Shown here piece by piece: positions 15,193 through 23,665 of a stretch of DNA of 32,192 nt. Every line of letters starts with the position of its first letter. Position 1 is the first letter of the stretch. Source of the DNA: Bacilli bacterium (GTDB lineage: Bacteria > Bacillota_I > Bacilli_A > RF39 > UBA660); the NCBI GenBank assembly GCA_017478105.1, contig JAFVEF010000024.1, forward strand, positions 1-32,192, read 5' to 3'. A model generated the notes under the pieces. The model was not told the DNA's origin. It searched no databases and saw nothing but the letters and a program-made list of their open reading frames with translations. The position numbers and the translations under genes were made by a program.

Positions 15193-17349
15193 TTATTTTT
15201 TGGTACTATAAAAATCATTAGCTTCTTGTATACCACTCGAACGTTTTGCATTTGCTGCTTCAGCAGAAAGCTTTTTAGCTTCATCATTAAATACACTTCG
15301 TACTTCTTTTCCAGTCTCACCATAAGATTTATTACTAATAGTATCACCAAACGAACCTTGACCATAAAGTGCATCATAATCACTAACCAGTGTTTCAAAT
15401 TCAACATTAGGTTTAGCATTTTGGGCGTTAGGATTTACACCTCGATTGAAAATAAAATCAGCCGCATTGCTTTCTTTTAAATCATTATCCAAATGCTCTG
15501 CTTGTAACGTAGAAATAGTTTTTCCATCAAACACAAAAGAAGATTTATTAGCAGCTTTAGCAGCATTACGTGCTTTAGTCCAATCAGCATAATTACCCTT
15601 AACATCAATTGTTGTTCCACTACTATCTGTCCAAGAAGCTTTACCAGTTGTCCAAGAAGCAGATGCAGCTACTTTTTTCTCAGCAAAATCCACAATCGAA
15701 GAATTAGCTTTACTTTTATTCTCAAGATTTTTCATATCACGAGTTAACTCACTAGATTTTGATTCCCCAGTAAATAATGTATGTGCTGCAGATTTAGCTC
15801 TACCAAAAGCAGTAGAACCACTTTGTCCCCGAGCAACAATATCACTATTTCTTTTAGATAATGTACTTAAAACTTTCTTATAGCTTCCATCCTTAGCAGT
15901 AGCAGCTCCAACACCAGCTGCCAAGCCACCAAAACCGCCACCGATACCAGCAGCTATATGTTTCCCAGTATTCAAAGTTTTTTGTGCAAGATTCATACCA
16001 TTTCTATCAACACCATTTGCCTTATCAGCAGCAATACTAGCTCTACGTCCAGCTGCAAAAGATCCTATAGATCCAAGAGCAGCAGTACCTAAACCAATAC
16101 CAGTAGTAATAGCTCCTAATCCACTGAATAAACCACCAGGTTCTCCTTTTATTCCTAAAACATCATAGACAAATTTAGGGGCTTTTTTCGCAAAAGCAAA
16201 TAAACCTAAAATAATGAAAATAATTGACATTACACCTATAGAACTATCAGCACCTATACCTAAAGATATTCCTCCAGATACTATATTTTGAGCAATAAAT
16301 ATAACAAACATTATTAAAGCTAATCTCATAAATAAATCAAGATAAGTCGAAGTAACCAAACCAGTCCATGATTTCATTGCTTCATCACCTTTACCATTAG
16401 GATTCATATAACTAATAATTGGTATAGGTGCAAGTAATCTAAGTAAAGCCAACTTTATTGACCTAACTGCAACATCAATTGTAAAGCTTACTAACATCAC
16501 TAAGATAAATATACTTACTAGACAAGAAGTTAATCCATTATATGCAAAAACATATCTTTTTACACCTGGTAACCATCTTGGCTTCCACCACTCTGCATCA
16601 ACAGGTTTACACTTTTCATTAACCAGATCGAGTAGGTCTTGTACTTCTACATCACTAGCTTCATAAACTTCTAATTGATCATCAATGTTATCACCGCATA
16701 ATCTATTTTCCGCAAAATACTCATCAGGCTTGCCCTCTTCATGTTTTTTTCTATTTTCTTCAGGAACTAGATTAATTCTAAAAAAGCTTCGAAAAATACC
16801 AACTGTAAACTCTCTTGATGATTCAGCGAGTGCTTCATTATTTGATTTACTATTACTAGAATTCATATTTGTAGTTAATTCAGAATCATCACCAAGTATT
16901 ATTTTTCCAATAGTATTACTAGCTAAAACACGATGTTGTAAAGAATATAAAGTACCAAATAACAAACCATTATTATTTACACTTCTTTCATATTCATTAT
17001 TTCCACCATTAGGCATACGTATTGGAACAATACAAGCAAGTAAAACCATCGCCGTAATAATTCTAGTAATTAAATTACCAACACCTTTTTTAGAATCAGT
17101 AAATGAATCTGGATCAACTAAACCTCTTATAATGGTCATTCCAAGTTGAAACAACATAAAAACACCCAGTATTAGCTGAATTCTTCCAAATAGATTAAAC
17201 ACTGTTTTCCCATCTAAAATATTAGCTCCTGCAACATTAAAAAATATTTGATAAATAATAGAAAGTAGCCAATATACAACACTATCTACAAAAGAAAAAA
17301 TAGTACGAACAAAATCATATAAAGGATTAGCCGCATAAGTCTGATACAT
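15193..17349 (-). CDS. VirB6/TrbL-like polytopic membrane protein
   Basis: A 718-aa candidate for the inner-membrane channel subunit. Predicted membrane segments lie near residues 24-40, 54-78, 92-112, 270-292, 296-312, 336-358 and 370-388, with a large polar loop at 113-265 probably outside. The element LLRLLAPIPIISYMNP at 302-317 resembles the conserved core of VirB6/TrbL proteins. Residues 405-435 form a Gly-rich possible extra helix, and the last about 280 residues are polar, Ala- and Lys-rich and without membrane segments. The start follows the upstream TAG directly (TAGATG), with AAAGGATGGTG inside the end of the VirB2-like gene as ribosome binding site. An antisense open frame at 16685-17149 is a shadow. 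Confidence 0.82.
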   Translation of the reverse strand: MYQTYAANPLYDFVRTIFSFVDSVVYWLLSIIYQIFFNVAGANILDGKTVFNLFGRIQLILGVFMLFQLGMTIIRGLVDPDSFTDSKKGVGNLITRIITAMVLLACIVPIRMPNGGNNEYERSVNNNGLLFGTLYSLQHRVLASNTIGKIILGDDSELTTNMNSSNSKSNNEALAESSREFTVGIFRSFFRINLVPEENRKKHEEGKPDEYFAENRLCGDNIDDQLEVYEASDVEVQDLLDLVNEKCKPVDAEWWKPRWLPGVKRYVFAYNGLTSCLVSIFILVMLVSFTIDVAVRSIKLALLRLLAPIPIISYMNPNGKGDEAMKSWTGLVTSTYLDLFMRLALIMFVIFIAQNIVSGGISLGIGADSSIGVMSIIFIILGLFAFAKKAPKFVYDVLGIKGEPGGLFSGLGAITTGIGLGTAALGSIGSFAAGRRASIAADKANGVDRNGMNLAQKTLNTGKHIAAGIGGGFGGLAAGVGAATAKDGSYKKVLSTLSKRNSDIVARGQSGSTAFGRAKSAAHTLFTGESKSSELTRDMKNLENKSKANSSIVDFAEKKVAASASWTTGKASWTDSSGTTIDVKGNYADWTKARNAAKAANKSSFVFDGKTISTLQAEHLDNDLKESNAADFIFNRGVNPNAQNAKPNVEFETLVSDYDALYGQGSFGDTISNKSYGETGKEVRSVFNDEAKKLSAEAANAKRSSGIQEANDFYSTKK

Positions 17350-17814
17350 CTAAATCACCATCCTTTGTATAGCACCTACTCCACAAGTAGGATCTCCAGT
17401 AATACCAAAGACAGATAAAATTAATTGTACAAAAACAGGAAGAAAAAACAAACTAGCCGCAAGAATAAGTCTTGTAAATAATTTCTTTTTAGCCTTAGCT
17501 AATTTATCATCATCTCCAGTAGTTATTACTTGAGCAAAATCTATGCTACTTAAAACCACTACAATTAATGGGCCACCAATCTTAACATAATCCAATAATT
17601 TGTTTAATAGCCAAACAACAGAATCATCTTCATTGTTGCTATCTAACGAACTACAATCAACCATTTTATGTTTAACAAAAGTATTATTAAAACTTAATGA
17701 CTCCACATTATAATTAAAAGAATTATTACTTTCTAAAGCATAACTTTTAATAGGAAAAACACTAAAAAAAGCAAATGTAACTATTATAAATAACAAATAT
17801 TTAAACTTTCTCAT
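17350..17814 (-). CDS. VirB2-like small membrane protein with signal peptide
   Basis: A 154-aa protein with a signal peptide (basic start, hydrophobic core to about residue 20, P-I-K-S-Y-A-L cleavage area), a polar stretch, then two membrane helices (about 76-95 and 110-134) linked by a basic loop D-D-D-K-L-A-K-A-K-K-K. This is the VirB2/TrbC pilin layout. It is paralogous to the next gene at 17898-18209: both have G-x-P-L-V/I core, I-D-x-x-x-x-V-I, a charged loop, then R-L/F-I-x-A-A-x-x-F-F. The C-terminus ends GVGAIQRMVI; the motif GVGAIQ (145-150) also occurs near the end of the Flp-like protein at 20329-20532. It heads the T4SS core unit. Confidence 0.72.
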   Translation of the reverse strand: MRKFKYLLFIIVTFAFFSVFPIKSYALESNNSFNYNVESLSFNNTFVKHKMVDCSSLDSNNEDDSVVWLLNKLLDYVKIGGPLIVVVLSSIDFAQVITTGDDDKLAKAKKKLFTRLILAASLFFLPVFVQLILSVFGITGDPTCGVGAIQRMVI

Positions 17815-17832
17815 CTAATCACCTGATAATAT

Positions 17833-17861
17833 ACTATATCATAATATAGTTTATCATACAA
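17833..17861 (-). promoter_or_regulatory. possible promoter of the T4SS core unit, with inverted repeat
   Basis: On the minus strand, TTGTAT (17861-17856) and TATAGT (17838-17833) are 17 bases apart. An inverted repeat ACTATAT/ATATAGT (17833-17839 with 17844-17850) covers the -10 area and could be an operator. The position directly after the upstream terminator makes a promoter here necessary unless transcripts read through. Confidence 0.4.
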
Positions 17862-17890
17862 AAAAAAAAATAGCAATCAAGATCACTATT
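17861..17890 (-). terminator. strong terminator after the lone VirB2-like gene
   Basis: On the minus strand, the ten-base stem AATAGTGATC/GATTGCTATT (17890-17881 with 17878-17869, two wobble pairs), with a two-base loop, is followed by ten T. It ends the transcript of the 103-aa VirB2-like gene seven bases after its stop codon. Confidence 0.88.
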
Positions 17891-17897
17891 TTAATTA

Positions 17898-18209
17898 TTA
17901 AATATTTTTCCAACAAGTTGCCCAGCTACCGTCTCCAGCATCTTCACTATTATCAGATACAATATTCATAAGAACAGTAACTAATGTAGTAACAAAGAAT
18001 ACAAGAGCAGCATAGATAAATCTTTTAATTAATCTACTTTGAGCAGCTTTAACTTCTTTCTCGTCACTCGCAATAACAGCTTTTCCTAAATCAATAGTTC
18101 CATAAATAATTAAAACAATTGGAATACCTATTTGAACTAAAGGAAAAACACCATGTTTGATTAAACGAACAATTGGATCTAAACCTCTACATACTTCTAA
18201 TAAATACAT
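17898..18209 (-). CDS. VirB2-like small membrane protein, candidate major pilin
   Basis: A 103-aa protein with two membrane helices (about residues 22-42 and 66-87) joined by a charged loop (ASDEKEVKAAQSRL), followed by an acidic tail and WATCWKNI. The helix-loop-helix layout is that of VirB2/TrbC, and it is a shorter paralogue of the protein at 17350-17814, lacking the cleavable signal peptide. The gene is alone between a full-consensus promoter (18233-18262) and a strong terminator (17861-17890). This monocistronic, high-expression layout is expected for an abundant structural subunit. AGGAG (18222-18218) lies eight bases before the ATG. Confidence 0.72.
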   Translation of the reverse strand: MYLLEVCRGLDPIVRLIKHGVFPLVQIGIPIVLIIYGTIDLGKAVIASDEKEVKAAQSRLIKRFIYAALVFFVTTLVTVLMNIVSDNSEDAGDGSWATCWKNI

Positions 18210-18232
18210 ATTAACAACTCCTTTACAAATAT

Positions 18233-18262
18233 ATTATATTATTATAAATATTAATTTGTCAA
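18233..18262 (-). promoter_or_regulatory. consensus promoter of the lone VirB2-like gene
   Basis: On the minus strand, a perfect TTGACA (18262-18257) and a perfect TATAAT (18238-18233) are separated by 18 bases. A start near 18226 gives a short leader with AGGAG before the ATG at 18209. This is the best promoter in the window. Confidence 0.85.
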
Positions 18263-18266
18263 TTGT

Positions 18267-19337
18267 TTATCTTCTAAATAATCCAAAAATTCTATTGGAA
18301 TTACTACTATTTGAATTAACTAATCCAAGTTTACTTAAAAATTCATTTAAAATTGAATTCTTTTTTCTTTCATCCAAAGGAGGCATATTATAAAATACCC
18401 TTAATCCTGTCTCAGTTTCAAAATCTGAAACATCATTACTTGACAATAAACTTTTATTAAGAATTATTTTTTTATTCTTTAATAAATCAAAAACCATGTT
18501 ATTTCTCATAACTAATTTATTAAGTTTAATAGTACTAGGTTCTAATAAGTATAAAACATCATTACAGAATTTAGTGTCTTTACATTTATTTAAATCCACA
18601 AGAATTATACTTATATTTTTATGTTTTTCAATAAACGAATTCATCTCACCGCTTTTAATTGTAAATAAATTCTTATCTCTAAATATTGAAAAATCATTCT
18701 TATCTAACTCCACTCCAACAACATGCTCATTACCATAAATATATGATAATTCTTTTCTAAGCATATATATAAGTGTAGTAGCACCAGCACCATCAGTAAC
18801 ATCACTAAAACCAATAATAGTAACACCATCTGATACTTTACCAGTAACTTTAACATTCTCTTCTACATTATTTTCATTTCTAACATTATTTTCATTATTA
18901 AAAGTATTAGTATTATTAGTAGTATTATTATCACGATTGATTATACTATTTTTTATAGCTAATTTTTGAATATGTTCAACACTCTCTAAAGTATTTGGCT
19001 TCTTAAATAAATATTTAATACCATCCACACTAGTTGTAAAATTATAAATACCTAAAGTAATTAATTGACTTAAAAAATTAGGAGTACATAAAGAACTATT
19101 TTCAGGTAAAAGAAATATAATCTTTGTAGGATCTAATCCCTTAGCTAATTCTTCATAAGTTTGTAAATCTTTATAATTATTAAGAGCCGTCACGTCTAAA
19201 ATCATTTTATTATAAAAAAAACTTTTAAACATAGAAACAATATCAGTAGCATTATATGTACCACTGATACTCTTAATAATATCTATATCTAAAGAAGATA
19301 ATAAATCTTTTTTCTCATTAGAAACAACTACATTCAC
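18267..19337 (-). CDS. TadZ/CpaE-like protein with a degenerate P-loop
   Basis: TadZ/CpaE proteins place Tad pili at a cell site. From the GTG at 19337 this is 356 aa: a receiver-like N-terminal domain (about 1-125), a linker very rich in Asn (132-165), and a MinD/ParA-like domain from about 172. The place of the Walker A motif reads DGAGATT (182-188) rather than KGGxGKT, so both signature lysines are missing and ATP hydrolysis is doubtful; atypical P-loops are known in TadZ. The C-terminus ends in basic IFGLFRR. A TTG at 19346 overlaps the upstream stop as TTGA but touches the AAAAGGG site, so GTG, nine bases away, is preferred. It is the last gene of the Flp-TadE-TadE unit. Confidence 0.75.
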   Translation of the reverse strand: MNVVVSNEKKDLLSSLDIDIIKSISGTYNATDIVSMFKSFFYNKMILDVTALNNYKDLQTYEELAKGLDPTKIIFLLPENSSLCTPNFLSQLITLGIYNFTTSVDGIKYLFKKPNTLESVEHIQKLAIKNSIINRDNNTTNNTNTFNNENNVRNENNVEENVKVTGKVSDGVTIIGFSDVTDGAGATTLIYMLRKELSYIYGNEHVVGVELDKNDFSIFRDKNLFTIKSGEMNSFIEKHKNISIILVDLNKCKDTKFCNDVLYLLEPSTIKLNKLVMRNNMVFDLLKNKKIILNKSLLSSNDVSDFETETGLRVFYNMPPLDERKKNSILNEFLSKLGLVNSNSSNSNRIFGLFRR

Positions 19338-19342
19338 AATAA

Positions 19343-19849
19343 TCAACCCTTTTTAACTTCGTCAACAAAAGTTTTTGTATTTCCTCTTATTTCAAATATT
19401 GCATTAGAATAATTATTATCACTTACATCAACATTTTCATTTCGTGATCTACCATTAATCAAACGAATAATATTTCTTAAAATAGGAACATCAATAACTA
19501 CATTCGTATAAATAGTATAATAAACCATCTTATTTTGATATTCATTACCATCCTGAACTACATTTTCTTTATAACAAAATAATCCACTTTCATGTCTAAA
19601 ATATTTAGTTTTACACGTTAAAGTCCTGTCAGCAGTATAACCTATTCCTCTAGCATATTCTCTTAATTCATCAACACAACCGTTCTCAGTAGTACAAACA
19701 CCATTATAACGATTATATGTATCAATAGTTTTATCTCTCATTCTAAATGCCTTTGTATAATTAACATTAAATGCTAAATAACCAAGTATTAAAACAATAA
19801 AAACAACAATTATAATTATATTAACTAATCCACCTAAAGAATCTCTCAT
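19343..19849 (-). CDS. TadE-like pseudopilin, second of a tandem pair
   Basis: A 168-aa protein with an N-terminal membrane helix (about residues 8-27) and an outer domain with four to five cysteines. It shares the start D-x-x-G-G-L-x-N-x-x-x-I-V-V-F and the segment Y-T-K-A-F-R-M after the helix with the gene just upstream, and also the later D-x-P-I-x-x-x-I-x-x-L block, so the two are tandem paralogues. The single-helix layout fits TadE/TadF-type minor pilins. The ATG overlaps the upstream stop as ATGA, so translation is coupled. The cleavage site for a prepilin peptidase is not clear. Confidence 0.65.
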   Translation of the reverse strand: MRDSLGGLVNIIIIVVFIVLILGYLAFNVNYTKAFRMRDKTIDTYNRYNGVCTTENGCVDELREYARGIGYTADRTLTCKTKYFRHESGLFCYKENVVQDGNEYQNKMVYYTIYTNVVIDVPILRNIIRLINGRSRNENVDVSDNNYSNAIFEIRGNTKTFVDEVKKG

Positions 19850-20298
19850 TCTACACCACCAGTATTACTAAAAATCTTTAATTCACGTGTGTCTCCAGAA
19901 ACTTGAAACATTCTTAAACCCATAATCCTATTAATTATCGGAATATTTAAATCAACTTGCGTAGTAATAGTATAAATTCGAGTTCCTCTACCACTGTGTG
20001 CCTCACTTTTTTCACGAGAGCAAAACAAATTACCAATGTTGTTTTCATCGGTATTACATCTTATATTTACTGTAGGTGCATACCCAAGCTCATTTGCATA
20101 AGCTGCTATTTTTTCCTGACAACTGCTACCTACAGTTTCACATCCAATTCCATCATACTCTTCAAAAGTAGTAATTACATAGTTTTTCATGCGAAATGCT
20201 TTAGTGTAACTAAAAGTAAACCCAAGTATTCCTGAAACAATTACTAAGAATACAACAATTAATACCATATTTAGTAATCCACCAAAAGCATCTTGCAT
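19846..20298 (-). CDS. TadE-like pseudopilin, first of a tandem pair
   Basis: A 150-aa paralogue of the next gene: short MQDAFGG start, membrane helix (about residues 8-27), Y-T-K-A-F-R-M-K-N-Y, then an outer domain with four cysteines (two in the G-C-E-T-V-G-S-S-C segment) and the closing D-L-N-I-P-I-I-N-R-I-M-G-L block. AGAGGTGA precedes the ATG. It lies 30 bases after the Flp-like gene with no terminator between them. The role as a minor pilin or initiation-complex part is inferred from the layout and neighbours. Confidence 0.65.
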   Translation of the reverse strand: MQDAFGGLLNMVLIVVFLVIVSGILGFTFSYTKAFRMKNYVITTFEEYDGIGCETVGSSCQEKIAAYANELGYAPTVNIRCNTDENNIGNLFCSREKSEAHSGRGTRIYTITTQVDLNIPIINRIMGLRMFQVSGDTRELKIFSNTGGVE

Positions 20299-20328
20299 AA
20301 AAAAATCACCTCTATTTAATAATTAAAA

Positions 20329-20532
20329 CTATCTAATTTCAAAAACATAATTTTGAATAGCTCCAACGCCACCATGATTATTATTTTCTCTTGTATTACC
20401 TGATATATCTCCCCATTGTTCATTAATTGTTTCTTGAATTTGTGGCCACATAGCCCAGAAAAATGCAAGTACTGCAGCAATGGCAATCAAAGTAATAACA
20501 GTTAAGTTTAATTCTCCTGAAGCTGCCTTCAT
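20329..20532 (-). CDS. short Flp-like pilin candidate
   Basis: From the ATG at 20532, which follows AAAGGATGGG, this is 67 aa: a short N-terminus MKAASGELN, one membrane helix (about residues 9-27), an acidic amphipathic stretch and a polar end. Small size, an N-terminal helix behind a G-E pair and the place beside tadE, tadZ and tadC genes fit an Flp-type major pilin, although the usual cleavage motif is not certain. The end HGGVGAIQNYVFEIR contains GVGAIQ (55-60), also present at the end of the VirB2-like protein at 17350-17814. The open frame reaches 20568, but that part holds the promoter and ribosome binding site. Confidence 0.6.
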   Translation of the reverse strand: MKAASGELNLTVITLIAIAAVLAFFWAMWPQIQETINEQWGDISGNTRENNNHGGVGAIQNYVFEIR

Positions 20533-20567
20533 ATCATTATCCCATCCTTTCTCTATAATACAAATCA

Positions 20568-20596
20568 ATTATAACAAAAAAAATATTGAAACACAA
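20568..20596 (-). promoter_or_regulatory. promoter of the Flp-TadE-TadZ unit
   Basis: On the minus strand, -10 TATAAT (20573-20568) is perfect; TTGTGT (20596-20591), 17 bases upstream, is a moderate -35 lying inside the loop and stem of the preceding terminator. The leader before the ATG at 20532 is about 30 bases. Confidence 0.5.
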
Positions 20597-20605
20597 TATT
20601 TTTTT
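20576..20605 (-). terminator. intrinsic terminator after tadC
   Basis: On the minus strand, the eight-base stem AAATATTG/CAATATTT (20601-20594 with 20588-20581), extended by A-T pairs, with a five-base loop, is followed by a T run. It overlaps the tadC stop codon and ends the long unit that begins at 32021. Confidence 0.85.
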
Positions 20606-21407
20606 AAAACATCATCATCATAGATATTAGTATAACTAACATAACACCTACACCAGTAACTACTAACATAACCATAGTTTGACTTTCCATATGATTAAGT
20701 CTTTCTTTATACTTAGTCTCACGTGCTTTGTTCTGTAAACTTGACACTGTTCTTGAAAACATCATCAAACGTTCTTGTTTTCTTTCTTGAGAACCAATTC
20801 CTAAACGATACAATAATCTCATCATTCGCATAGAATCACGTACTGGATAAGTATTCGCAAACTCCATATAAGGATCAACTGAAGAATCACCAGAATTAAT
20901 TCTATCAATCATACGTCTAAGACCTGGCTTAAAAATATCTGGTGCATCTTCTATACTTTTACCAATCGCAACAGGAACAGTATAGTGTTGAATTAAGATT
21001 TCTAAACTTTTTAAATAATAAGGAAGCATAACATCTATATCATGTAAATGTTTCTTATAATAACTCTTTAATTGAGTATAAGAAGATTTAAAAACAACAA
21101 ATGCAACAACTGCAGCCAATATTAAGTTCAAAAAGAATTGCGAATTAAACACCTCAGCAGAACTACTACCAGAAATAGATAATGCTAAAACTATCATGAA
21201 TGCTACTAATGCAGAAGTTATTCTTTTTGAATACAATTGATCAACATCGACATCTTCTCCATACCTAGCATATACTAAAAATTGATAATCTTCCTCTTTT
21301 AAAAATTCTAAATACTTTTGATTATCAGCAAAAAACTTATCTTTATCAATAGTATTATTATATATAAGTATAAAGATAATTATTGCCCCTACTAATAACA
21401 CTTCCAT
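20604..21407 (-). CDS. tadC: TadC-like T2SF membrane protein
   Basis: A 267-aa inner-membrane platform protein of the Tad/type IVc pilus. It has an N-terminal helix, helices near residues 67-80 and 90-107, a cytoplasmic T2SF domain (DIDVMLPYYLKSLEILIQHYTVPVAIGKSIEDAP) and a final helix ending in a run of Met. The T2SF domain contacts the TadA ATPase. The ATG shares its first base with the stop of the preceding tadB (TAATG), so translation is coupled. Assignment as TadC rather than TadB rests on order and on the short form; the two are hard to tell apart by eye. Confidence 0.8.
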   Translation of the reverse strand: MEVLLVGAIIIFILIYNNTIDKDKFFADNQKYLEFLKEEDYQFLVYARYGEDVDVDQLYSKRITSALVAFMIVLALSISGSSSAEVFNSQFFLNLILAAVVAFVVFKSSYTQLKSYYKKHLHDIDVMLPYYLKSLEILIQHYTVPVAIGKSIEDAPDIFKPGLRRMIDRINSGDSSVDPYMEFANTYPVRDSMRMMRLLYRLGIGSQERKQERLMMFSRTVSSLQNKARETKYKERLNHMESQTMVMLVVTGVGVMLVILISMMMMF

Positions 21408-22309
21408 TATTCAGCACCTACATTCTCATTATAGTATTTCTCACCTTTTAATAAGAAATAAGTATTTATAATTAACACCCCATGCATTAGTACTTGAACA
21501 TACCATTTCTGAACCAATACCAAATAAGAATCCCTTCCTAATAAATACTGAACTAACATAACCAACAAGTAAAGCATTATACCAAATTGTAAGAATGACT
21601 TATGAAAAGATGCTCTTTCAATTCTATCACGATAAACACCTTCAACCAAAACATCAATATCCAATTGCATATTTTCAAGAGAATCAGCAGAATTTTGTGC
21701 ACCTTCCTTAGTAATTTGTAAAAACAACTGATGCATATTCTTAACAATGTAATAAGGATATAATTTACTCATATAACTTAATGCTTCATCTATTGTACCA
21801 TTATCATAACTCATATTAATCATTTGTCTAACATCACTAAGAACTGGATCTTCTAATACTCCAGAATTAGCAACACCCTCTAAAGCTTTAACAAAAGACT
21901 GTGTAGTTGCAAACTCCATAATAACATTAGAAGTATATATTTGAACTTGCTCAAATATAAATTCTGAATAAGTTTTTTTACATCTTAAATATGTTAAATA
22001 TGGAACAAAACCAACAGCTATTAAAGCATATATTATACTAATAATTAAATTATAAAAATATAAATAAGAAACTACTGCAGCAAAAGATGCAAACAAGGTT
22101 ACTTGAATAGCATATTGCCTAGGAGTATATTCTTGTCCTAACTCCTTAGTTTTTTCTCTAACAACTTTAAACGAATAAGGAGCAAATCTATCATACATAC
22201 CTTGAACTTGAGTTAAAACATATTTACCTACATTTTCACCCTTATAGTTTCTATAAATATATATGAGAAAGAAAAATACTAATATTATAAATAACTCTTC
22301 AATATACAT
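21407..22309 (-). CDS. tadB: TadB-like T2SF membrane protein
   Basis: A 300-aa membrane protein with helices near residues 5-20, 72-88 and 89-107, a cytoplasmic T2SF domain (FIFEQVQIYTSNVIMEFATTQSFVKALEGVANSG) and two C-terminal helices. Together with the next gene it forms the two-protein platform typical of Tad systems. AGGAG precedes the ATG at a normal spacing. It follows the TadA ATPase gene by 14 bases. Confidence 0.8.
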   Translation of the reverse strand: MYIEELFIILVFFFLIYIYRNYKGENVGKYVLTQVQGMYDRFAPYSFKVVREKTKELGQEYTPRQYAIQVTLFASFAAVVSYLYFYNLIISIIYALIAVGFVPYLTYLRCKKTYSEFIFEQVQIYTSNVIMEFATTQSFVKALEGVANSGVLEDPVLSDVRQMINMSYDNGTIDEALSYMSKLYPYYIVKNMHQLFLQITKEGAQNSADSLENMQLDIDVLVEGVYRDRIERASFHKSFLQFGIMLYLLVMLVQYLLGRDSYLVLVQKWYVQVLMHGVLIINTYFLLKGEKYYNENVGAE

Positions 22310-22323
22310 ATAATAACTCCTTT

Positions 22324-23631
22324 CTATCCATCTAATTTAGCAATATTTGGAATCAAATTAACAACCGAAGAACTATTAGTAGTATTAGGACTACTATTTA
22401 CTAACTGAGGTTGCTCTTGAACAACTCCAGGAGTTTGATTTAAAACAACAGGATTAGAATTATTAACAACTTGTGAAGTTGTAGGATTAACCTGATTTGC
22501 CACAACATCTTTTTCCACAACTTCTTGTGTATTATTATCTTCTAAATCACTATCAGTCTCATGAAGAGGTAATTCCTCAGGTAAATCTTTAATGATACTA
22601 CGAACCTCAATATTTTGATTTTCTAAGTACTCAACTAAATGATCACTAGGCATACACATCATTGGTTTTCCAAATATTTTTTGATATATAACACGAGATT
22701 TAGGCTCATTATTATCATCAACATAAAATTCACAAACTTCATCTAATTCACGATGAAATTTACCATATTCCTTACTATAAAAAGCTTTTATATGTACACC
22801 TAATTGAATATAACGATAAATCGTTGTTAAAAATTGATGTACGTCCAAGTCAGTTTCCATTAAGGAATATAAACGATATGGAATAGCACTTGCTTTATCA
22901 GCATGGATTGTTGATAAAATATTATGTCCAGATGAAATTGAGTTACGTACAGCAGAAACAGCTTCGGCACTACGAACCTCAGATAGTAGAATCCATTTAG
23001 GATTCTGACGCATACAAGTAACTAATACATCAGAATAACTTGCTACATTATTAGTTTTCATTGCAACTATATCTCTCTTTGGAAATATTTTATCCAAATG
23101 CAATTCCAAAGTATCTTCTATAGTAATAATCTTCTCATTAGTTTTAGTATGAGAAGCTAAATATTTAACAAACTCTGTTTTACCAGAACCAGTTTCTCCA
23201 GCAACCATTATATTACAATGACCTTCAACACATTTAATTAAAAAATCATGTATAGCCGGAGTAAAATAATCTTCTTGTAATAATTTCTCTTTATTTAAAC
23301 GAATCTTAGCAGGAGTTTTACGTATAACTAAAGCAATACCATTAGTAGCAATAGATTGATGTACAAAGTTCATACGTAACTCTGCACTTTCAGCATCTAA
23401 AAATGGTTTAGCATTATTAAATGTCGTTCCCATAACATTCGAACATTGAAAAGCTAACTTTTCAACAAATTCAGGAGTCGCCCCCTCAACTTCTACTCTC
23501 ATAGAGCCTTGAGTTAGAGAACGAATCCAAATTTGCCCACCATTATCATAAGAAATATCAGTTATATCATCATTATCAAGTAATGAACGAAATGGTCCGA
23601 AATCCAATTTGTCAAAAATATTTTCGTTCAT
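22324..23631 (-). CDS. tadA: TadA/CpaF-type secretion ATPase
   Basis: The hexameric ATPase that powers Tad pilus extension (and in some systems retraction). In the 435-aa protein, Walker A GETGSGKT is at residues 145-152, the Asp-box IEDTLELHL at 171-179, Walker B-like WILLSEVR at 213-220 and the His-box GHNILSTIHAD at 235-245. The Walker B acidic residue is preceded by Ser, as in CpaF/TadA. The N-terminal domain is short, and the last about 70 residues are a disordered tail rich in Asn, Gln, Pro and Val. A GGGAAGTGAG site precedes the ATG. This is the surest marker that the right half of the cluster is a Tad-type machine. Confidence 0.93.
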   Translation of the reverse strand: MNENIFDKLDFGPFRSLLDNDDITDISYDNGGQIWIRSLTQGSMRVEVEGATPEFVEKLAFQCSNVMGTTFNNAKPFLDAESAELRMNFVHQSIATNGIALVIRKTPAKIRLNKEKLLQEDYFTPAIHDFLIKCVEGHCNIMVAGETGSGKTEFVKYLASHTKTNEKIITIEDTLELHLDKIFPKRDIVAMKTNNVASYSDVLVTCMRQNPKWILLSEVRSAEAVSAVRNSISSGHNILSTIHADKASAIPYRLYSLMETDLDVHQFLTTIYRYIQLGVHIKAFYSKEYGKFHRELDEVCEFYVDDNNEPKSRVIYQKIFGKPMMCMPSDHLVEYLENQNIEVRSIIKDLPEELPLHETDSDLEDNNTQEVVEKDVVANQVNPTTSQVVNNSNPVVLNQTPGVVQEQPQLVNSSPNTTNSSSVVNLIPNIAKLDG

Positions 23632-23665
23632 CTAACTCACTTCCCTTTTTTCTTTTTTATTTTAA

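Noticed and set aside
16685-17149. 154-codon open frame on the plus strand inside the VirB6-like gene
   Set aside because: It is antisense to a well supported gene, has no ribosome binding site of note and shows no family pattern. The same holds for plus-strand frames at 15226-15480, 18157-18393, 18496-18738, 19957-20235, 26529-26825, 26920-27204, 27496-27681 and 28992-29198.
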